DNA from: Nomia melanderi
Lineage: Eukaryota > Arthropoda > Insecta > Hymenoptera > Halictidae
NCBI RefSeq assembly: GCF_051020985.1
Contig: NC_135001.1
Coordinates: 13,013,896-13,077,895, forward strand
Length of the DNA stretch: 64,000 bases
Reading direction: 5' to 3'
The translations under genes and the position numbers were made by a program. Below are positions 1 to 15,100 of this stretch, piece after piece. The notes under the pieces were generated by a model. That model ran no database searches. It saw only the letters and a program-made list of their open reading frames with translations, and was not told the DNA's origin. Every line of letters starts with the position of its first letter. Within the stretch, counting starts at the first letter, position 1.

Positions 1-1589
1 GCAATAGATTTCTATAAATTTCAAAAGAAATCGCACTCTTATTTCTATAAATTTTAAAAAGTCATCTTAGCTGCTCGGTAGTTGTAGTGTTGGAAAGACT
101 TGGAGTTTCGACAGAAATTTACTTCCAGTTTTAGTGATTTTTATATATTAACCGTGGAGTAAAGGATATAGAGTATCTTATTGTATTCCTTATATTATTA
201 TGTTTCTTATAAATATAATATAAAGTTACATTGGTGAACAACATTGTTATATCTTATTTGGCAATGAACTGTCGTCAGATTTGTAAATTTCGGTGTAATC
301 TTGGTACTTTAAGTCGTGAATTATGTTATCTTTATTTTTTACTTCAAGGTTGTTCCGTTGCCCCATATGTTATTGATTGCGTCAAAAAAGATCTCGTGTA
401 AAACTATTACTATTTACTAACTTATTTATTATCTGTAAGTAGTGTATATTTTTTATATAGTCTGTATAATCTATATTTTATTTTTATTAACTAGCGTGAT
501 TATTTTTCATTCATCAAACCAATTTCACCGTTGTGTTTCGATCCATTGAGTTGCATTCTTCTAATATTGGATTTTTTAATTAAAGCTAGTTTTGCGACGT
601 TATATTTTTTTACACATTTAATAAAATCACATCATACTTGATACTACAAATGTTGAAGTAGAATAAATATCCGATAATTGAAGAGGCATATGTAAAGTAT
701 GACTAGCAGTACAACTAGAAAGGATGAAATTCTACATAAAAAGATAAGTCGAAAACATGGAATGAAATTTTATTCACTTAAGATATCATCTTCAAGAAAA
801 ACGAATTTAAATATTTATAGAGTGCATGTGCATGTGGCTAACTCCTGATTAAATACAATTGACGGTGATACGACCGACAAAGAACTGTTCTGCATGTGAA
901 AATAAATTATACCGTGAAATATTATCTTTTTATTCGAGATGTCGTTTTGAAAAAATTTAGTTTGAAATTTTCATCTTTCATTTTCTCCAAAATAGACCCT
1001 TAAATGAAATAGTTTTAACATACATTATTAACTTATTCTTTGTTTCGGTTGTATTTCATATTCTAATTTTACTCACGGATGAATACTTGTTTGATATTCA
1101 TTTTTCCTAACGTCTGAAGAATTAATGTATCAAATTATGCTGTTCATTGTATTATAAATTTCAATACATAGTAGTTCGATCTGTTCAATTTGTTATAGAG
1201 TTTTAACAGCAATGGACAATGTGTCAACTTTTCCAGCGTCAAACATTATTATAACTACAAACTACAATTTCTAACAGCAAAAGCCTTAAATTGATTGCAG
1301 TACTGTATTAGATTCATCAAGAATTCCAATCATATTTATAGAAACCTCCGATGTAGTATGCTTCAATAAAACCGCTGTACAGATAATATAAACTATAACT
1401 TGTAAACGTATTCAAACACGATTACCTATGCATACTTTGATAGTGGTTTAATACCCCGAGCAGGGACCCTGTAAAGAGAGTATATTCAAGAAAAAGATCT
1501 AAATAGTATTCGATAGATTGTTTTCAGACAAAATATTGCGATTTCCGAAAATGGAATTTGATGTTGCACAGGAAACGTCAAAGTTTATG
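1..1589. other. AT-rich non-coding stretch
   Basis: I see no convincing exon, RNA gene or mobile element on either strand. The base composition is strongly AT-rich with frequent stop codons in all frames. If the ANKRD-type gene has exons before the polyglutamine exon, they could lie here or left of the window, but none is recognisable. Confidence 0.5.
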
Positions 1590-2110
1590 CGCTCCTCCTT
1601 GCTACATTAGTGAATGCTCGTACCCTTCTTCTACAGCTCTATTTGGCGCAGGCCGCGCGGACACGCTCGGAAAGTAAGCGATAATACGACTGGTGTGCTG
1701 AGCGCAGGAGCGGCACGTGAGGAAATGCTGCCACTGACACATGTGCGCATACAGGATATAGTAATAAAACGCACATAGCCAGTCATACACGGAATACAGT
1801 TACGCGTCCCTGACAGTGTGACTGCACACATCGCCAGAATATCATGAACCGTCTTGTAGAACGCACGGACCAACAATGTCGTTGGCGGGATCAGCTTGGT
1901 TCGGATTGGCGAGAAAGAGCGTTCGTGACTCTTCGTTGGTGGGGCGTCGCGGGGAGAGGCGGAGCCAATCGTCGACATAGCGACGCAACATGGCCTCTAG
2001 TTCGCGAGGGGCCGTGTTCGCGTGCACGTCGAACACGTACGCGTACCGACTCTTCCCCGGCGGACCGACAGATGTCGCCCTAACCGCCTTTGAATCGTCA
2101 AGATCGGCGT
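1590..2110. promoter_or_regulatory. CpG-rich island, promoter-like
   Basis: The composition changes abruptly from AT-rich to a segment dense in CG dinucleotides, with a CCAAT motif near 1965. It sits about 750 bp before the polyglutamine exon on the + strand. Short open frames exist on both strands, but they overlap each other and show no family resemblance, so I read them as by-products of high GC. In insect genomes of this composition such islands usually mark a promoter and 5' untranslated exon. The inferred target is the ANKRD-type gene on the + strand. Transcript ends were not determined. Confidence 0.4.
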
Positions 2111-2861
2111 GACAATTGGCCCCACAAGGAAAAAGGAATACCGAGAAGGAACCTGTTTATTGTAACAAAAGTAATCGAATATCGCACAGTTAAAACACTT
2201 GTGGGAATAAGTTGAAACGAAAGACTTGGTGCCATTGATACGTCGAGTACCGAAGGACAACCAACAACAATGATATCCCACCTATCACGTTACGAAGTAT
2301 TAAAAACCTCAATGTATCGTGAAGAGTCTCTCTGTTTGCTGAAGAAGTTCATTTTTGCCAATTGATTTGCCACTTTGCCACTCGTGTGTTCTTAGAAGGC
2401 AACATTGTTAAAGGGGAGAGAAAAAGTACTGTATAACTAGAATCGTTTTTTTATACATACACATAGGAAACTGTGAAATTCTAGTCAAACATCTTAGGCC
2501 GGAGTGTGGTAGAAAGTGTAATTTTATTTCCAAGTTAACGCATTGTGCTTGTGTTTGAACACATTTAAACTCTTGTGTTCAAAGTATTCATACTGTGTAC
2601 GTAAACTATGCAGACATCAAGTAGAATGAAAATATCGAAATAATGCGACAGAAATGTTAAATTCTTTATTTCTTTTTTTTTTTTAATATTGAACTAGTAA
2701 AATTGTAATTTTGAGGAATGTGTATTTCCGACTGAATTTGTTTTCCCTGTGCCATTTTTTCACTATTTTCTACTTTACGAAACACGGCTGGAAGTATCCA
2801 TTCGCGAGAATTTTAATAGTACACCCACAGATTTTTATTTCCGTTTTGTTTGTGAATACAG

Positions 2862-3161
2862 ATACTACAAGTGCGACTTCACCTGATGAGAGTACAACCG
2901 TTGCTTCCGATAACCCATGCTCTCCGATTGAAACGAGCGCAGCGGCGCCGACAAACGAGCAACAAGAACAGGAGAAGCAACAACAACAACAACAACAACA
3001 ACAATCGCAGCAGCAACAGCAACAGCTTTACCAACATCACCATCCTCAATTTCAACAACAACAGCAACGTACCACCGGAAGTGCGCCAGCCGCTGCACTG
3101 CACGTTGCTGAGGACAGTGGAGCCCCCTGTGAAATGCGGAGGACACCACCGCAAAATAAAG
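2862..3161 (+). CDS. Polyglutamine exon of the ANKRD-type gene
   Basis: The exon is bounded by a pyrimidine-rich acceptor ending in TACAG at 2857-2861 and a strong donor G|GTGAGT at 3161/3162. It begins with two bases of a split codon and ends with one base of the next, so an upstream exon ending in phase 1 is required and is not identified. The translation is Ser/Thr/Pro-rich, then has Q9, Q6 and Q5 runs separated by Ser and a His-rich bridge (LYQHHHPQF), then an acidic-to-basic tail ending RRTPPQNK. The trailing G plus the first two bases at 19953 encode Val, joining to VDRSGTGQSG. Reading frame and splice quality argue for a real exon; gene membership is inferred. Confidence 0.6.
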
Positions 3162-6100
3162 GTGAGTTTGTATACTCTTTGTCGCGCATGAAAACTACCA
3201 TGGTCGAGATTTCGTCCCTCCGTCACCATAAATGTGCAATTTGGTTAATTCACGAATAGAAATTCGTAGCAAAATGGAAGAAGTAGTAAAATAGTTTTAG
3301 AGATGAAGATTTTGACAATTTTTCTGCGATTTTTACTTCAAATTTTAATACTTGTTATAAAATAATTTTTGATTATCCCCTCTTTCTATTATTTTGACCA
3401 CGTTAGGAGAAACGGTTAGACTTGAGTAAATATATTAAGAAAAAATACTTTCATGTTTGACATTAATATGCAAATTGATGAAATAATATTTTTAAAATAA
3501 AAAGAACACATTATTTTAATTACAATAGATTTATGAAACATTAGATGTAAATTGTTATAATTAAAACTTTCTTGATTTGTACTTTAACTGTTTAAATGAT
3601 TTTTGTATGTGCAAACCTGGTGAATATACTATTTCTGTAATTCTAGCATTTTCAAATGGCATAATAATGCACATTCATGAATTAAGCTTAGAATTAAATT
3701 ATCATTTTTATGAAACATATACGTTTCTTGATTTTTCATAAAGTTAGAAACAGAAAAATATTCAACGCGCCCCTTAAGTAAACAGTAAAAATTTCCATAT
3801 TTATGGGTTTAATTTAAGGAAGGTAAGGTATGCTACACATTATATTTCATAGGTTTTAATATTTCATGATTACATACACTGTGAATTTTTATTGATTTAT
3901 AGTTTTTAAAGATTCTGAAAAAAATAAAATAAAGGTTTAAATAAAGTTTTAGTTTCCTGTACATCTTCTTTAACCTGTTAAAGCTATTAATATAAGAAAA
4001 AAATTCTATTTATGTGTTAAATCTGTGTGAAATTCTAGGTTCTGTTACTTCTATGGTTAGAATTGTAATAAATATATGAATTATATTTGTATTTAGTTAG
4101 CATGAATGGGTATATAAGTTTGAAGTACTGCCGTATACGACAAATGCAAGGTTATTGTGTAACAATAATTCAATTTATTCAGAAATTACAAGTAGTTTTT
4201 TTTCAAATTATTACATGTAAAAGATGAACATCTTTTTTTGTGCTTGAGCTTCTTCTTTTGTTATATATTTTACAATTTCAACTTACCGTAAAGTTGAAGT
4301 AAAAAGAATTTGTATACTTTATCCAGCAGAAAAGAGTAAAAAATATAATTGCACATATCTTAAATTTAATATCTTCAACTTGTGTTGAAAAATTTCATGG
4401 AACCAAAAGTTAATGAATGTAACAATGTTCACAGAATTGAAAAAGAAACATATATATATATATATATGAAAATTTGTAGTAAAGGATGTTTCTTAAAAGA
4501 CAGAACCTAAATTTAAATCTTTCAGGGATTTTTTTCTGTTGAATAAAAAATTTGGAACAGCATTCACCACTTTTCTTAAGAATACAAGTGGAGAATTAAA
4601 ATATGTCTAAAGTAGAACTAATGAGCATCTGTTCACAATTTTCAACTTGTCATTTTTATTGTGACATTTTGAAAAGAATAGTAAAAAAATGTTGCAGGCC
4701 TTGTTGTCTAAAGTCTTTAGTTTTGTAAATGTATATAATAGGTATAGCACAGTATGCATGTGTGCATAGAGGAGGGGCATTGTCAGACCCCTGTTGCTTC
4801 ATGGATATAAGCGAGTAAACACGCATATTGCGGTTTGTCTGTATCTTCAATAATATTGCTTCTCAACTGAGTATGTTTCATTTTTTATGAAAGGTGTTGC
4901 AGCAAATGTTATGAATTGCGAGAATATAAAAAGTTGAATACTTTAATTTCCAACATCTTTACATTATTGCATTACCTTATACTTTTTGTATTTGGAAAAA
5001 AATTTATAATTGCAGACATTTAAACGTATAAAAGAAAGCCACGAAACAAAACAATATAACAATATATATAAAATAATATATTATATCGAATATTTTAATT
5101 TGTGTTGATAACACGAACGAATTATAAGATAGACCGGATATGCAATACTTACCTACTTCGAATACCATTTTGATGGCATGACCGACGTTACCGACAACTA
5201 CTACAAATATTTTAAGGTCATCAAAAATTAAATATTTTACACGCACTTATCCTTCTATAAGCGGGATTTTGATACGTGGTAAATAATACCATTATTTCTG
5301 TCAGTGCTGTTTATACGCGATCAGGAAGTTATCTTTCCATGGAATTTATTTAAATGTTTATACAATGTAGTAAACTTAAATGGGGAAGTTCAAAATATCT
5401 GCGTTATTCATGGCTCCACGAGGAAAACTGCATAGAATAAAATTACGCTACTTTAAAGCGCACTTATAACCATAAAAAACCTTATTTTGTAAATAATTAT
5501 AAATAATTTACGAATAATTTGGCACATTTTTCTATCACGACCAAGTATTTCAAGTGATCGGGTTAATCATTCTGAATAAATTAAAAAAAGAATCACCAAT
5601 TTAAAATATAATTTATACTACATAATAACGATAGCGAATTAAAAATTAAATTTGTTTTCCTAAACTGTTATCATTGTTGGTTTGATATAGATATGCGAAA
5701 TAGATTTTTTTATAATACACACAATCTTTCCTTTTACTTTATTCTGTTTTGGAAAGCTCCGGTATAAGATATTCAACTATGTAAACAAAAGTAAATGCAA
5801 ATAATAGAATACTTCGAGTAAATCAAGAAATGGGTATTTTCTTAATATGCATCCATAATATAATGTAAAAGTTAATTTATGTATTGGTTACGTTTAAATA
5901 ACAAAATGCAACATATGCAAATATCTAATTATGTAAATATACGTATATTCATTTCTATAATATATACTCATGATATTATTTTGAACAAATACGATAAAAT
6001 AACACCTTTCTTCAATACTTTGGCATTTGTAAATATCTTTTCTGTTTATTCACAAGTTTTTAAATTAAATATTGAAAATTTCTTTCTTTCTTTACATTAC

Positions 6101-9100
6101 AAATATTTAATAAATATATTATATTAAAATAATTTATAAAGTAATTACTTATTAGTTATTATTACTTCAAATGAAGTTACACATTTTTTAATAAAACTAT
6201 GCATGTGCACTACTTATACGTAGAAGACATTATCAATTTCAAGCATACAGATCACATTTTTTTGAAATGCATAAAGGTTATCATAGATTTGAAATAATGT
6301 CACGAAATTATCTTTCGCAAAAGCATATATTTTTATATAATAATAACATTATCTAGAATTGTCAGTTAAAACAAAATTTGATTTCATTCCTATTTGAATT
6401 CCTATTTTTTAACCAGAAAATGCATAAAGATCCGCAGTCTAGTGATAATGTCACATTTTCATGATTTGGTAATATTGCAAATTTGGTTAACAAAGCCCAC
6501 GATGAATTAAATGTAATTTCTGATTTTACCATTCTCTTACCATAGAGGTCGTTACAATCAATGATATTCGTCACGTCGGTGCTACAGATCTCTGGCGAAA
6601 CAAAATCTGATATAACATCCGATCTATCCTGTAACTTGTTTGTGGTTACAAATGCTATCGTGGAATTCATTTGTGCTTGGAATTCATTTCTGGCTTTATC
6701 CTTTTACCGACTAACTGAAAATGTAGTTACCGACGCGACAGTGTTTTTCAACAATCAACAACTTTCATTGACCAATGAGATTATTTAAAAAAAAATAATA
6801 TTAAAATATGATTAAATATACTTCATTAAAAGTAAACAAAAAATAAATATAAAATAATACCATAGTATCAATTAGGGTGCCCTGTTAACAGATATAAATA
6901 GGTACATAAATATATAATAAAAAATAAAAAATGGAATGACATTATAAAGCTACAAGATTATTTAAATTGTTTATTTTTATTTATATAATAAATGCTAAAT
7001 GTTTTAGTATTCAGGTAAAGCATGCAATTTTCAATAAAATACATTAGTGGCATAAGAAACAAGTTATTTCCAAATTTGTTGAAGTAAAGAAAGTTTAAAT
7101 TTTCGAAATCTGTAATATACTGACGCACACAATAATGACTAGAAACGTACATACACAGAGCATGAAAGAAGAAAATCAGTAGTACTCCTTTCACTGCAGT
7201 GTGATCTTACAGTATTTAATTTATTTCACTTCCCCTTTACTATGCAACATAATTCCGCTGTTCATTGTAATTGATAAGAATACTTTCTCTTCGCTCAAGT
7301 GTAACGCGTTTTCTCTCTATAAATATTTAATATTCCCGTTCGTAGAATAATACGTTTCACAGCAAATATGTATTCGCACACGCTGTGTAGATACAGAGGA
7401 GCGTGCAATCACCACCGATCGGTAATAATAGCGACTGCTGTAAAAGCAGCACTTAATTAGACGTGACATTCCCGAGTAGTGACGCGTCGGTATCGTATAC
7501 GCGATGCAGTACGCCCCGCCTGGTAGAAGTTGGCTGAGACGGAGACGCGGCGACACAGTCGCGAGTCAGTTCCTCTCTGTCTTAGCTCCTGGTGTCTTCG
7601 CTCTGGCTTGTTGTGTGGGAGCCGTGCGGGCAGCAGTAGTGTACACACGCTGCTGCCGCGGCTACTGAACCTCTCGTCGTTGTGTCGAGTCGTGTTGTGT
7701 CGTGTTGTCTCGTCTCCTGTCGTCGGGTGTCGTCCTGTGTCGTCCCGTGTCGCGGTACCCTGTTCGTTACCGTCCACCTCGCGGTAATCCAACGAGACCG
7801 TCATCGTTACGGTCCCGATATCGGCAGTGTTTTTGTCACGCGAACAGGTATGCCCTCGAGGCCACGTTCCTTTTCGCTACAGATCCCCTCCCTGGGTCGC
7901 TATCGGGTAACCCAAAAGTACCGTTACTAACAAGTACCGACGACCACGTGGCTCGGCGCGTGTTTCAACGTACTTAACTTTGAGGTACAGTGCCGCGATC
8001 GGTCTATTCAGAATCGCGTGGTTCGATCAGTTTCGCGCAAGGAAGAACGAGCGTCGTCAAAACGGGAGTGTCGAACCTTGGAACACATCTTCTGGTTTTC
8101 GCTGTCGAAGGAGAGGGACAAAGGCAGACTTTGCAGAGGTGAGCGAGAAAGGATCGCGAGATGGGGCGGGGAGAAAAGAGGGAGAAGCAGCGCGGACCGA
8201 GAGAGAGGGAGCACGCTGACTGGCAAGTAACATTGGACACGTTTGCGCTCGCGGGCTGCGTCCATCGACACCGCTCTAGGGTGATCGCACCTCCGAAAGG
8301 GGTCTATGTTGCAGTTACTGCAACTGCGCACTATTTTATAATAAGTTTTTCCGATCGTTTCCACCTCTCTGTTTCCCCGAACTCGCATCAAATACGATGA
8401 TGGACGAAAGTATGACGTGACGTGATTGTTAAGATACGGATGGTTACTGGTACGGAGAAAATTTGATTTGAACAGCAAATTTTTTGGTATATATGTATCG
8501 CGATTCTGTTTTCGTCTGTTCTAGTGGATTATACAGCAGAAGCAGTAATATAAATAAAATGATGCGGAAAACAATAGAAATATGTTTTTTAAGTAATTTG
8601 CTTTATGGGTCAGTTTCACTGACGGATGAAACTACTAGGTCGAATAACAATATGTAATGGGTTACCTACAATGTCTGTTTGTTTCAATATGATGTTGGTA
8701 TTCAAATATCCGTATAATTAGTATAAATAAATAAATACACTAAGGAATGACAAAACGCTTGAACAAAATGTTAATCACACTGTTTAATAATGTTTAACTT
8801 AACAAAGTGAAATTTGTCTTGAAACTACCTTTAAAAAATGCTAGAAGTCTTTGTAGTGGTTATTTACAATTTCCCTCTTTTTTTTAGAGGAGTAGTAACT
8901 GGGACAAGCTATAACTTTGTTCCTATTGAAGAAAGACAAAATTATAAAGGAAAGCTACAGCATCAGTTCTTTCATAAATGCATTGATACAATTGCAAATG
9001 AAATTTTAAATGAAATTTTTTTTATATCAATAGTTTCTTTGCGCTATTTTACGTAAAAAAGGTTGAAAATACCGTCATTGAAAACTTAATATTATTCACG

Positions 9101-12100
9101 ATATTTTACTTTGAACATCCACTAAAAACACGCTATTATAAAATAAAGTAGCAAGGTAGTGATCCCAATATGACAAAATATTTTCACGACATTGAATATT
9201 CAAAGTAAAACATTTCGAAAAATATTGAGTTTTCAATGATAATACCTTAAACCTTTTTTTACGTAAAACGATATAAGGAAACTACTTATGTAAAGAAAGT
9301 ACATAGAATTTTATCTTTAAAAAATGCAATTGCACTAATGCATTTATGAAAAAACTGACATTACATGGTGATAGAACTTGTTAAATAAAGCAAAGATTTC
9401 CTTTACAATCTTTCCCTAACTTTAATAAGAACAGAGTTATAGTCTAACTTTAATAAGAACATAGTTATAAATTTAAATAATAAGAAGTTAAATTCAAATA
9501 ATAAGAAATGAAATTATTGTATTTTTAAAAAATCGATTGAACTGAAATTCACTTTCAATAGAAATACATCAAACATCACTTTGTACATATAAAAGTTACA
9601 GTCAAATATACATAAGTTTATTTCTTTATTTAATATAATACACAGTAATAAATGTGTTAGAGCGCACCGTAAAGAGGTTAAGAAGCGCTGTTGCATACTA
9701 ACGATGCACATATCGAAACGATCTATTCGAATAATGTTATTCAAATGAGCGATAAAAGAAGGAAATATACTGTCGAAAACATAGCAACAATGTCTTCGGT
9801 GCAACAATTCAACGAGTGTCAATGATATTAACCCTTGACGAACGTCAGCGCTTTAGATCTGACTCACCGTTAGATCGAGACTTTACTCAGTGCTCGTCTG
9901 AAAAGTATCACATTGATTTTATTGGATACAAACACGGTTTGTCGGGGATCCATTTAGGATGAAGGATTTATAACACGAACACAGAGTTCGTAGACAATTG
10001 GAAAATATCTTTTTTTCTCGTGGCCCTTTATTGACACCCGGTCTTTAACACGTTGGGACATGTTTTTGCATATCTAATCATAGATCGTAATACGTGGATT
10101 GCTGCAAAAGTTTCGAGAAAGTATAAAAACGGTCATAAATAAGTTCGAACTAATGGTTTTATTGTCTTTCAAAATATTCTCCTCCAACGTGAACGTGTAA
10201 GGGCCGGTAACCGTTATTCGGGTGTTCTGCAAATGTCCATGCTATAAACCGAGAAAGTTTCTCGACGACGCACCGTGGGAAGATATTGACGTTTCTCTGG
10301 TCAAAAATCAATTTTTCGAAGATCTTAAAGAAGTGAAATGATTTGTTCAATTAAAAAATGGAGCATCAACTAATAGCAGACATAAGTTTCTTAACAAGTG
10401 ATGAATATGTGTAGACACATAATAAGTGATAATAAACAGTAACAGTAAATCGTATATGGTAATAATGTAGTTTGACCAACTAGTAATGGCAATAATCCTT
10501 CATTATTATGAATAATTCTATGTAAGATAATTATCATTTTTTTGTGAATTTACTAGCTCTTTCATAACTTTCATTATTATTAGATCAGTTTATCTACATC
10601 AAGCATTATAGACTTCTCACTAGTTAAACTATGATCTTGTCCACGTGTGACGGAGTACTTACGCTTATGCGGGCCCGCACGTGGGTCCAAGTAGAGTTGG
10701 TAGATGACTCGATGTCTGGTGGAACGGATCCTGTTCACGATCTTCGGACAAGGTCACATTTTCGAATTCAATCCACGATTTTCGAGTAAATTCACATTAT
10801 CGACCAAAGCAACGGCCTCTTTTTCGCATTCATCATTGCCTTCAAATTCAAACAATACACATGACTTTGGGACAAAGTCATTTTGATGACACTCAGTCGT
10901 AATTTCTTTATCGGTTCCGTGAAAAGGCTTCAAATTTTCGGTCTGTTTACTCGGTACACACTAGTGCGATATGCAAGTGTATTAACTTCGTGAGCGGACG
11001 CGAAGTGTTACACAACGCTATTGTTACATACATCGTGACATTTTTATTGTGTATTCGTATGTTGAGAATGTATGATACTTCTAAAAATATTCTCTAATAT
11101 AGGGGAATGATTTTCTTCTGCACGTTGTAGCAAAGTAAGAAAACCGTTAGCACTCCAGGTTGTGTTGTAATCTATCAGCAACTGCAATTAATTTTTATAG
11201 TATTCCTAGCAAAAATAAGAAATGCTATAATATTTCTTCGATCTTTTATTTTCCTTCTTAGTACAAAATTTGAATGTACGGAAAATCTAATAATTTTAGG
11301 GTAGTTTCTTTAAGATTCATTAAAATATTCAATATTATAACTGGTGCAATATTGGAACCTACAGAGTTTAAAGGGTTAAACGTTACAATTCATGCTGGAC
11401 ACAATTTTTCATGGTGGTAAATAGGCGACGAACCTGCGTCCATCCGTACTGTTTCGTCGCTGCGTTTTAGAAAAAGACAGATTTAAGTGCAGCAATTCAC
11501 GCAAACTCACCGCCTAGATACCGCGAATAGTTTGCGTCCACTCGCTTGGGCGTACGTTTCGTTATGCTGCGGCGAAGAACTTGTGGCAGTTTACAAACAA
11601 AACACGACTAGCGTTCGGTCGTGAAAGAATGACACGTACCGATACGTCCACACTTTTCTACTTACTTTTTAATTGGTCAGTATGCATATTTACGTCTTTA
11701 CAATTGCCAACATTCCTTGAAAATATTCTTCCGTTATTTTTCTCCACTGTAACGTTAGTAGTAAGTTTCGTTCTAATGTTTTAACATTTAATAACCAATC
11801 GAGTGAAGAGATTTGCCACTTTTCCCTCAGCAACGCTGATTTCCACTTATTTTGTATATTTTTTTTTTATTATTTAGGTAGTCTTGAACTAGGGATATTT
11901 GCAATTCAATAAATATTTTATCTTTCTTGCCTTTGTGAAACACAATTTTTAATCAAACTATTGAACGAGTTCAATTAAGGTTAATGGAAAAGGTTATAGT
12001 TATAGTCCTTTCTAGGTGGTTGCTTAAGTGTTAAACACCAAATGTGTTTTATTAATGGTTGCTTTTAGCTGAGTAGAAGAACGTATCTTTGCATAGAAAT

Positions 12101-15100
12101 AGTTGAACAATTTTGTTTCGCTTTCTCTTAAATCTATAAACACATTAGTAATTCGACACAGTCGGTAACTGCTTCGTTTAGAAGCACTGCAGTAATGATG
12201 GGCTGTACCCAATATTTCCTCCTTTAACATAAAAAAGTACTAAATAAGTCGTATGGAGAAAAAAACATTTTATTATAACGCTGATTACAAATTGATCGCT
12301 TCAAAATACGCAGTGGCAAACCGTTTCTCTGCACATAGCTTTAAACCGTTGAATTTTCTTTTAACCATTAATAACTCAGTAGTATCCAACAGATACATTT
12401 TCAAATTTATTTATTTGTGTAAATTGTTTTTCTGAATGAGTAATAATATTTATGATATGTATACGATGCAATCAATCTTCATTAGAATCAGTAATTTCTT
12501 TTTTCGCTGCATTTTCCTGTTTGTTTGAATAACGATTAAACAGTTTAGCTTGTTTCTTCTAAACCAAAGTAAATTTCCACTGTTATTGTAATTACAGAAA
12601 TTACAAATATTTTGTGATTTTTCAGAATATTCGGAAACTTCACCATCATTATCACACATAACTTTTTCACGTGGTTTTTGCGGAACAAAAATCAATAATT
12701 CCGTAATTATAATTTATAATAAAAATTGGTTTTAATTTTAATTAAATACATGTAACAACAACAATTAATTAATAATATGGATAGAATGATCACGAAAACA
12801 TCACAGCGTAGACTGTCGTCGTGCAAGGATTGAACTGATAATCAGATAACAAACATTCGCAACAATTAAAACTCCTTACATGATTTTGTTTCGTTTCGTC
12901 ATTCGCGACATGACGACTTTCGATCTGAATTAGAAATCACTATGTCATAGAAGGGATAAGAAATGGTCAGTGCTGCAAAATCTGTAATGTCACGTGGTAG
13001 GTGAAACACGTCTATAAAGGGTTGAACAGGGGACTTCGAATTATTTAACGATGGCAATTAAAAACGTACCGAGTGAGATTAAAACCGGTTGCGTACTACG
13101 TCTGGCGCGTTTCGTGGAACTCGTTAGAAACGCGATACAAACGTGTCCCGTGCACGCTTTCGACGTAACGAAATCTTTAAAACTCTCGATTTGTGCTAAT
13201 TCCTCGCAATATAAATCAACGGGACGTAAATTAACACGATGACACTTCTCGAAACGATATCAGACTTGACTTTAATTCGTTTTGCGACGTATCTTTTCGC
13301 CTGCAACGATCGATTGCTAGATTCAAATCGGTACTCCGATCAACTTAACGTCTATTAAGGATCGCATTCACCGTAAACTTGATTTCATCGGTGGAATCAT
13401 ACTTTTTGTAATGACGATGTCAGTAATGTTCTATTTCGGACGTTGCCCGTTAATTTAGTGCTTCCGTTTTTGTAAGAACGTTTACAATACGAAGAGAACT
13501 CTTTGCACTCGGGATGTGACTCACACTCATCATTTGGTTTGAGATAGCAAAATTATAAAATTCAATATTTAATATTGCATTATATATAATATAATTATAA
13601 ATGAAATATTCAAATAAAATAATACTATCCATTCATTTGTGTACTACTTTTATTCAACAGAATCAAGAATTTAATCAACATTTCATTAGAAAATAATAAA
13701 TATATGTAGCGAACAAATGTTTGGTTGCAATCTTTTAAAAGCTTTTCGAGTATATCCGTCGTCGACTTGGACTTTTTCTGGATTTATCTTCTTTGTACAA
13801 AATATGGTAATCAAATTTGAACGAGTAAGTGATAAGGTATCGCAGGTATTTAAGAAAAGGATACCATTTAAATTTTTCTAGATATAGTTTTATCTGTTGC
13901 AGTAATTATAGGAAATTAATAGCGACAACGTAATTCCATCGTAGGCAATTTTGAAAGAAATTATAGATTAGAAGGTCAGAATTAGGCCAAGTATAATATA
14001 ACTGATACAAAATATTGCTAATGTCCACAAGAAGCATTCTTCGAGTGTAAAGCTAAATTTTATCCACGTCTGAGAAGGGTACTTCGAATGCAAAGGATTA
14101 AGACAATAATTTTCACGATATCGTGCACGTTTACCGACGACTGTGACCCGTGTCTGTCTATGTCATCGTTCTTAGAATTATGTTTGTCGCGAACCAGAGC
14201 GAGTTAATGAACTTCTTTCGCAAACAAAATCCGATAAAGCGTGCGCCGTTATCGGTCAGAAGAATATTATTATCTTTTCTGGCGAGTTAAGATATTGATT
14301 GGTGTTTTGAAAGGTCAGGAATGTAAGAGAACAAATTAATGAGGCTACGTTCCTCTGTGCGAATTTTTGAAGTGTGATCGAACCAGGAATTGGAAACAGT
14401 TATAATAGTTATAACATTATATCAAAATAAAATTATAATAATTTTTTGGTCGATTTTATAGTTGTTGGATCCTTCAGTTCCGTATCAATATTATATCGAT
14501 TACAGTTCGATTTTCATTCTTCGATATCATATCGGCTCTATGTAGTGTAACTGTTATTTTCAGTTCTGTATCGATCATTACAATGTAAAACCAAAAAATT
14601 ATTTATGGTACGAGGAACCAAAATCGAAATTGTTTTGGTTCAGAATATCAGTTATGAATACTTTCTTGATTCTTGTGTTTAAAATAGTTATTCTCTGAAC
14701 CGTTTCAATCACTCGACAATTCAGCTTTCACGCGCGTACGCATTCTGAAAGCGTATTTCTAAATATCTTATCTATTTTCAATATTTGATTTGTCCGTCGT
14801 TCAAGCTGCGTCTGCCGATTATGGTTGATCGCGTCGAGTATCTGTTTCTTCTCGGAATATAATTGGTAGACCTTTGTATAATTGTTTGTACAGCTTACGT
14901 CAATTTCATCTTATTCTGTGTTTCAACTTCTTTGTAAATCTTTCTGTAGAATTTTCGTTTGTTAATTGCCAAATGGATTTAAAAACTATGTTGAGCTGGC
15001 TTTGATTTCATTTAACTTTTAAAATCTTCCGAGCAGGAAATTCGCGGAACTTGCGCACAAACACTTACAGCGAAAATCGCAACGAGCAATGAATCGAGAA

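Noticed and set aside
1842..2281. Overlapping frames on both strands in the CpG-rich island
   Set aside because: They overlap one another antisense, contain Arg/Thr/Ser-rich peptides typical of CG-rich non-coding DNA, and lack family motifs.
9829..9880. Another TTAACCCTTG-starting repeat end
   Set aside because: The first ten bases fit the TTAA family, but the following sequence does not continue the subterminal palindrome well enough to call a copy.
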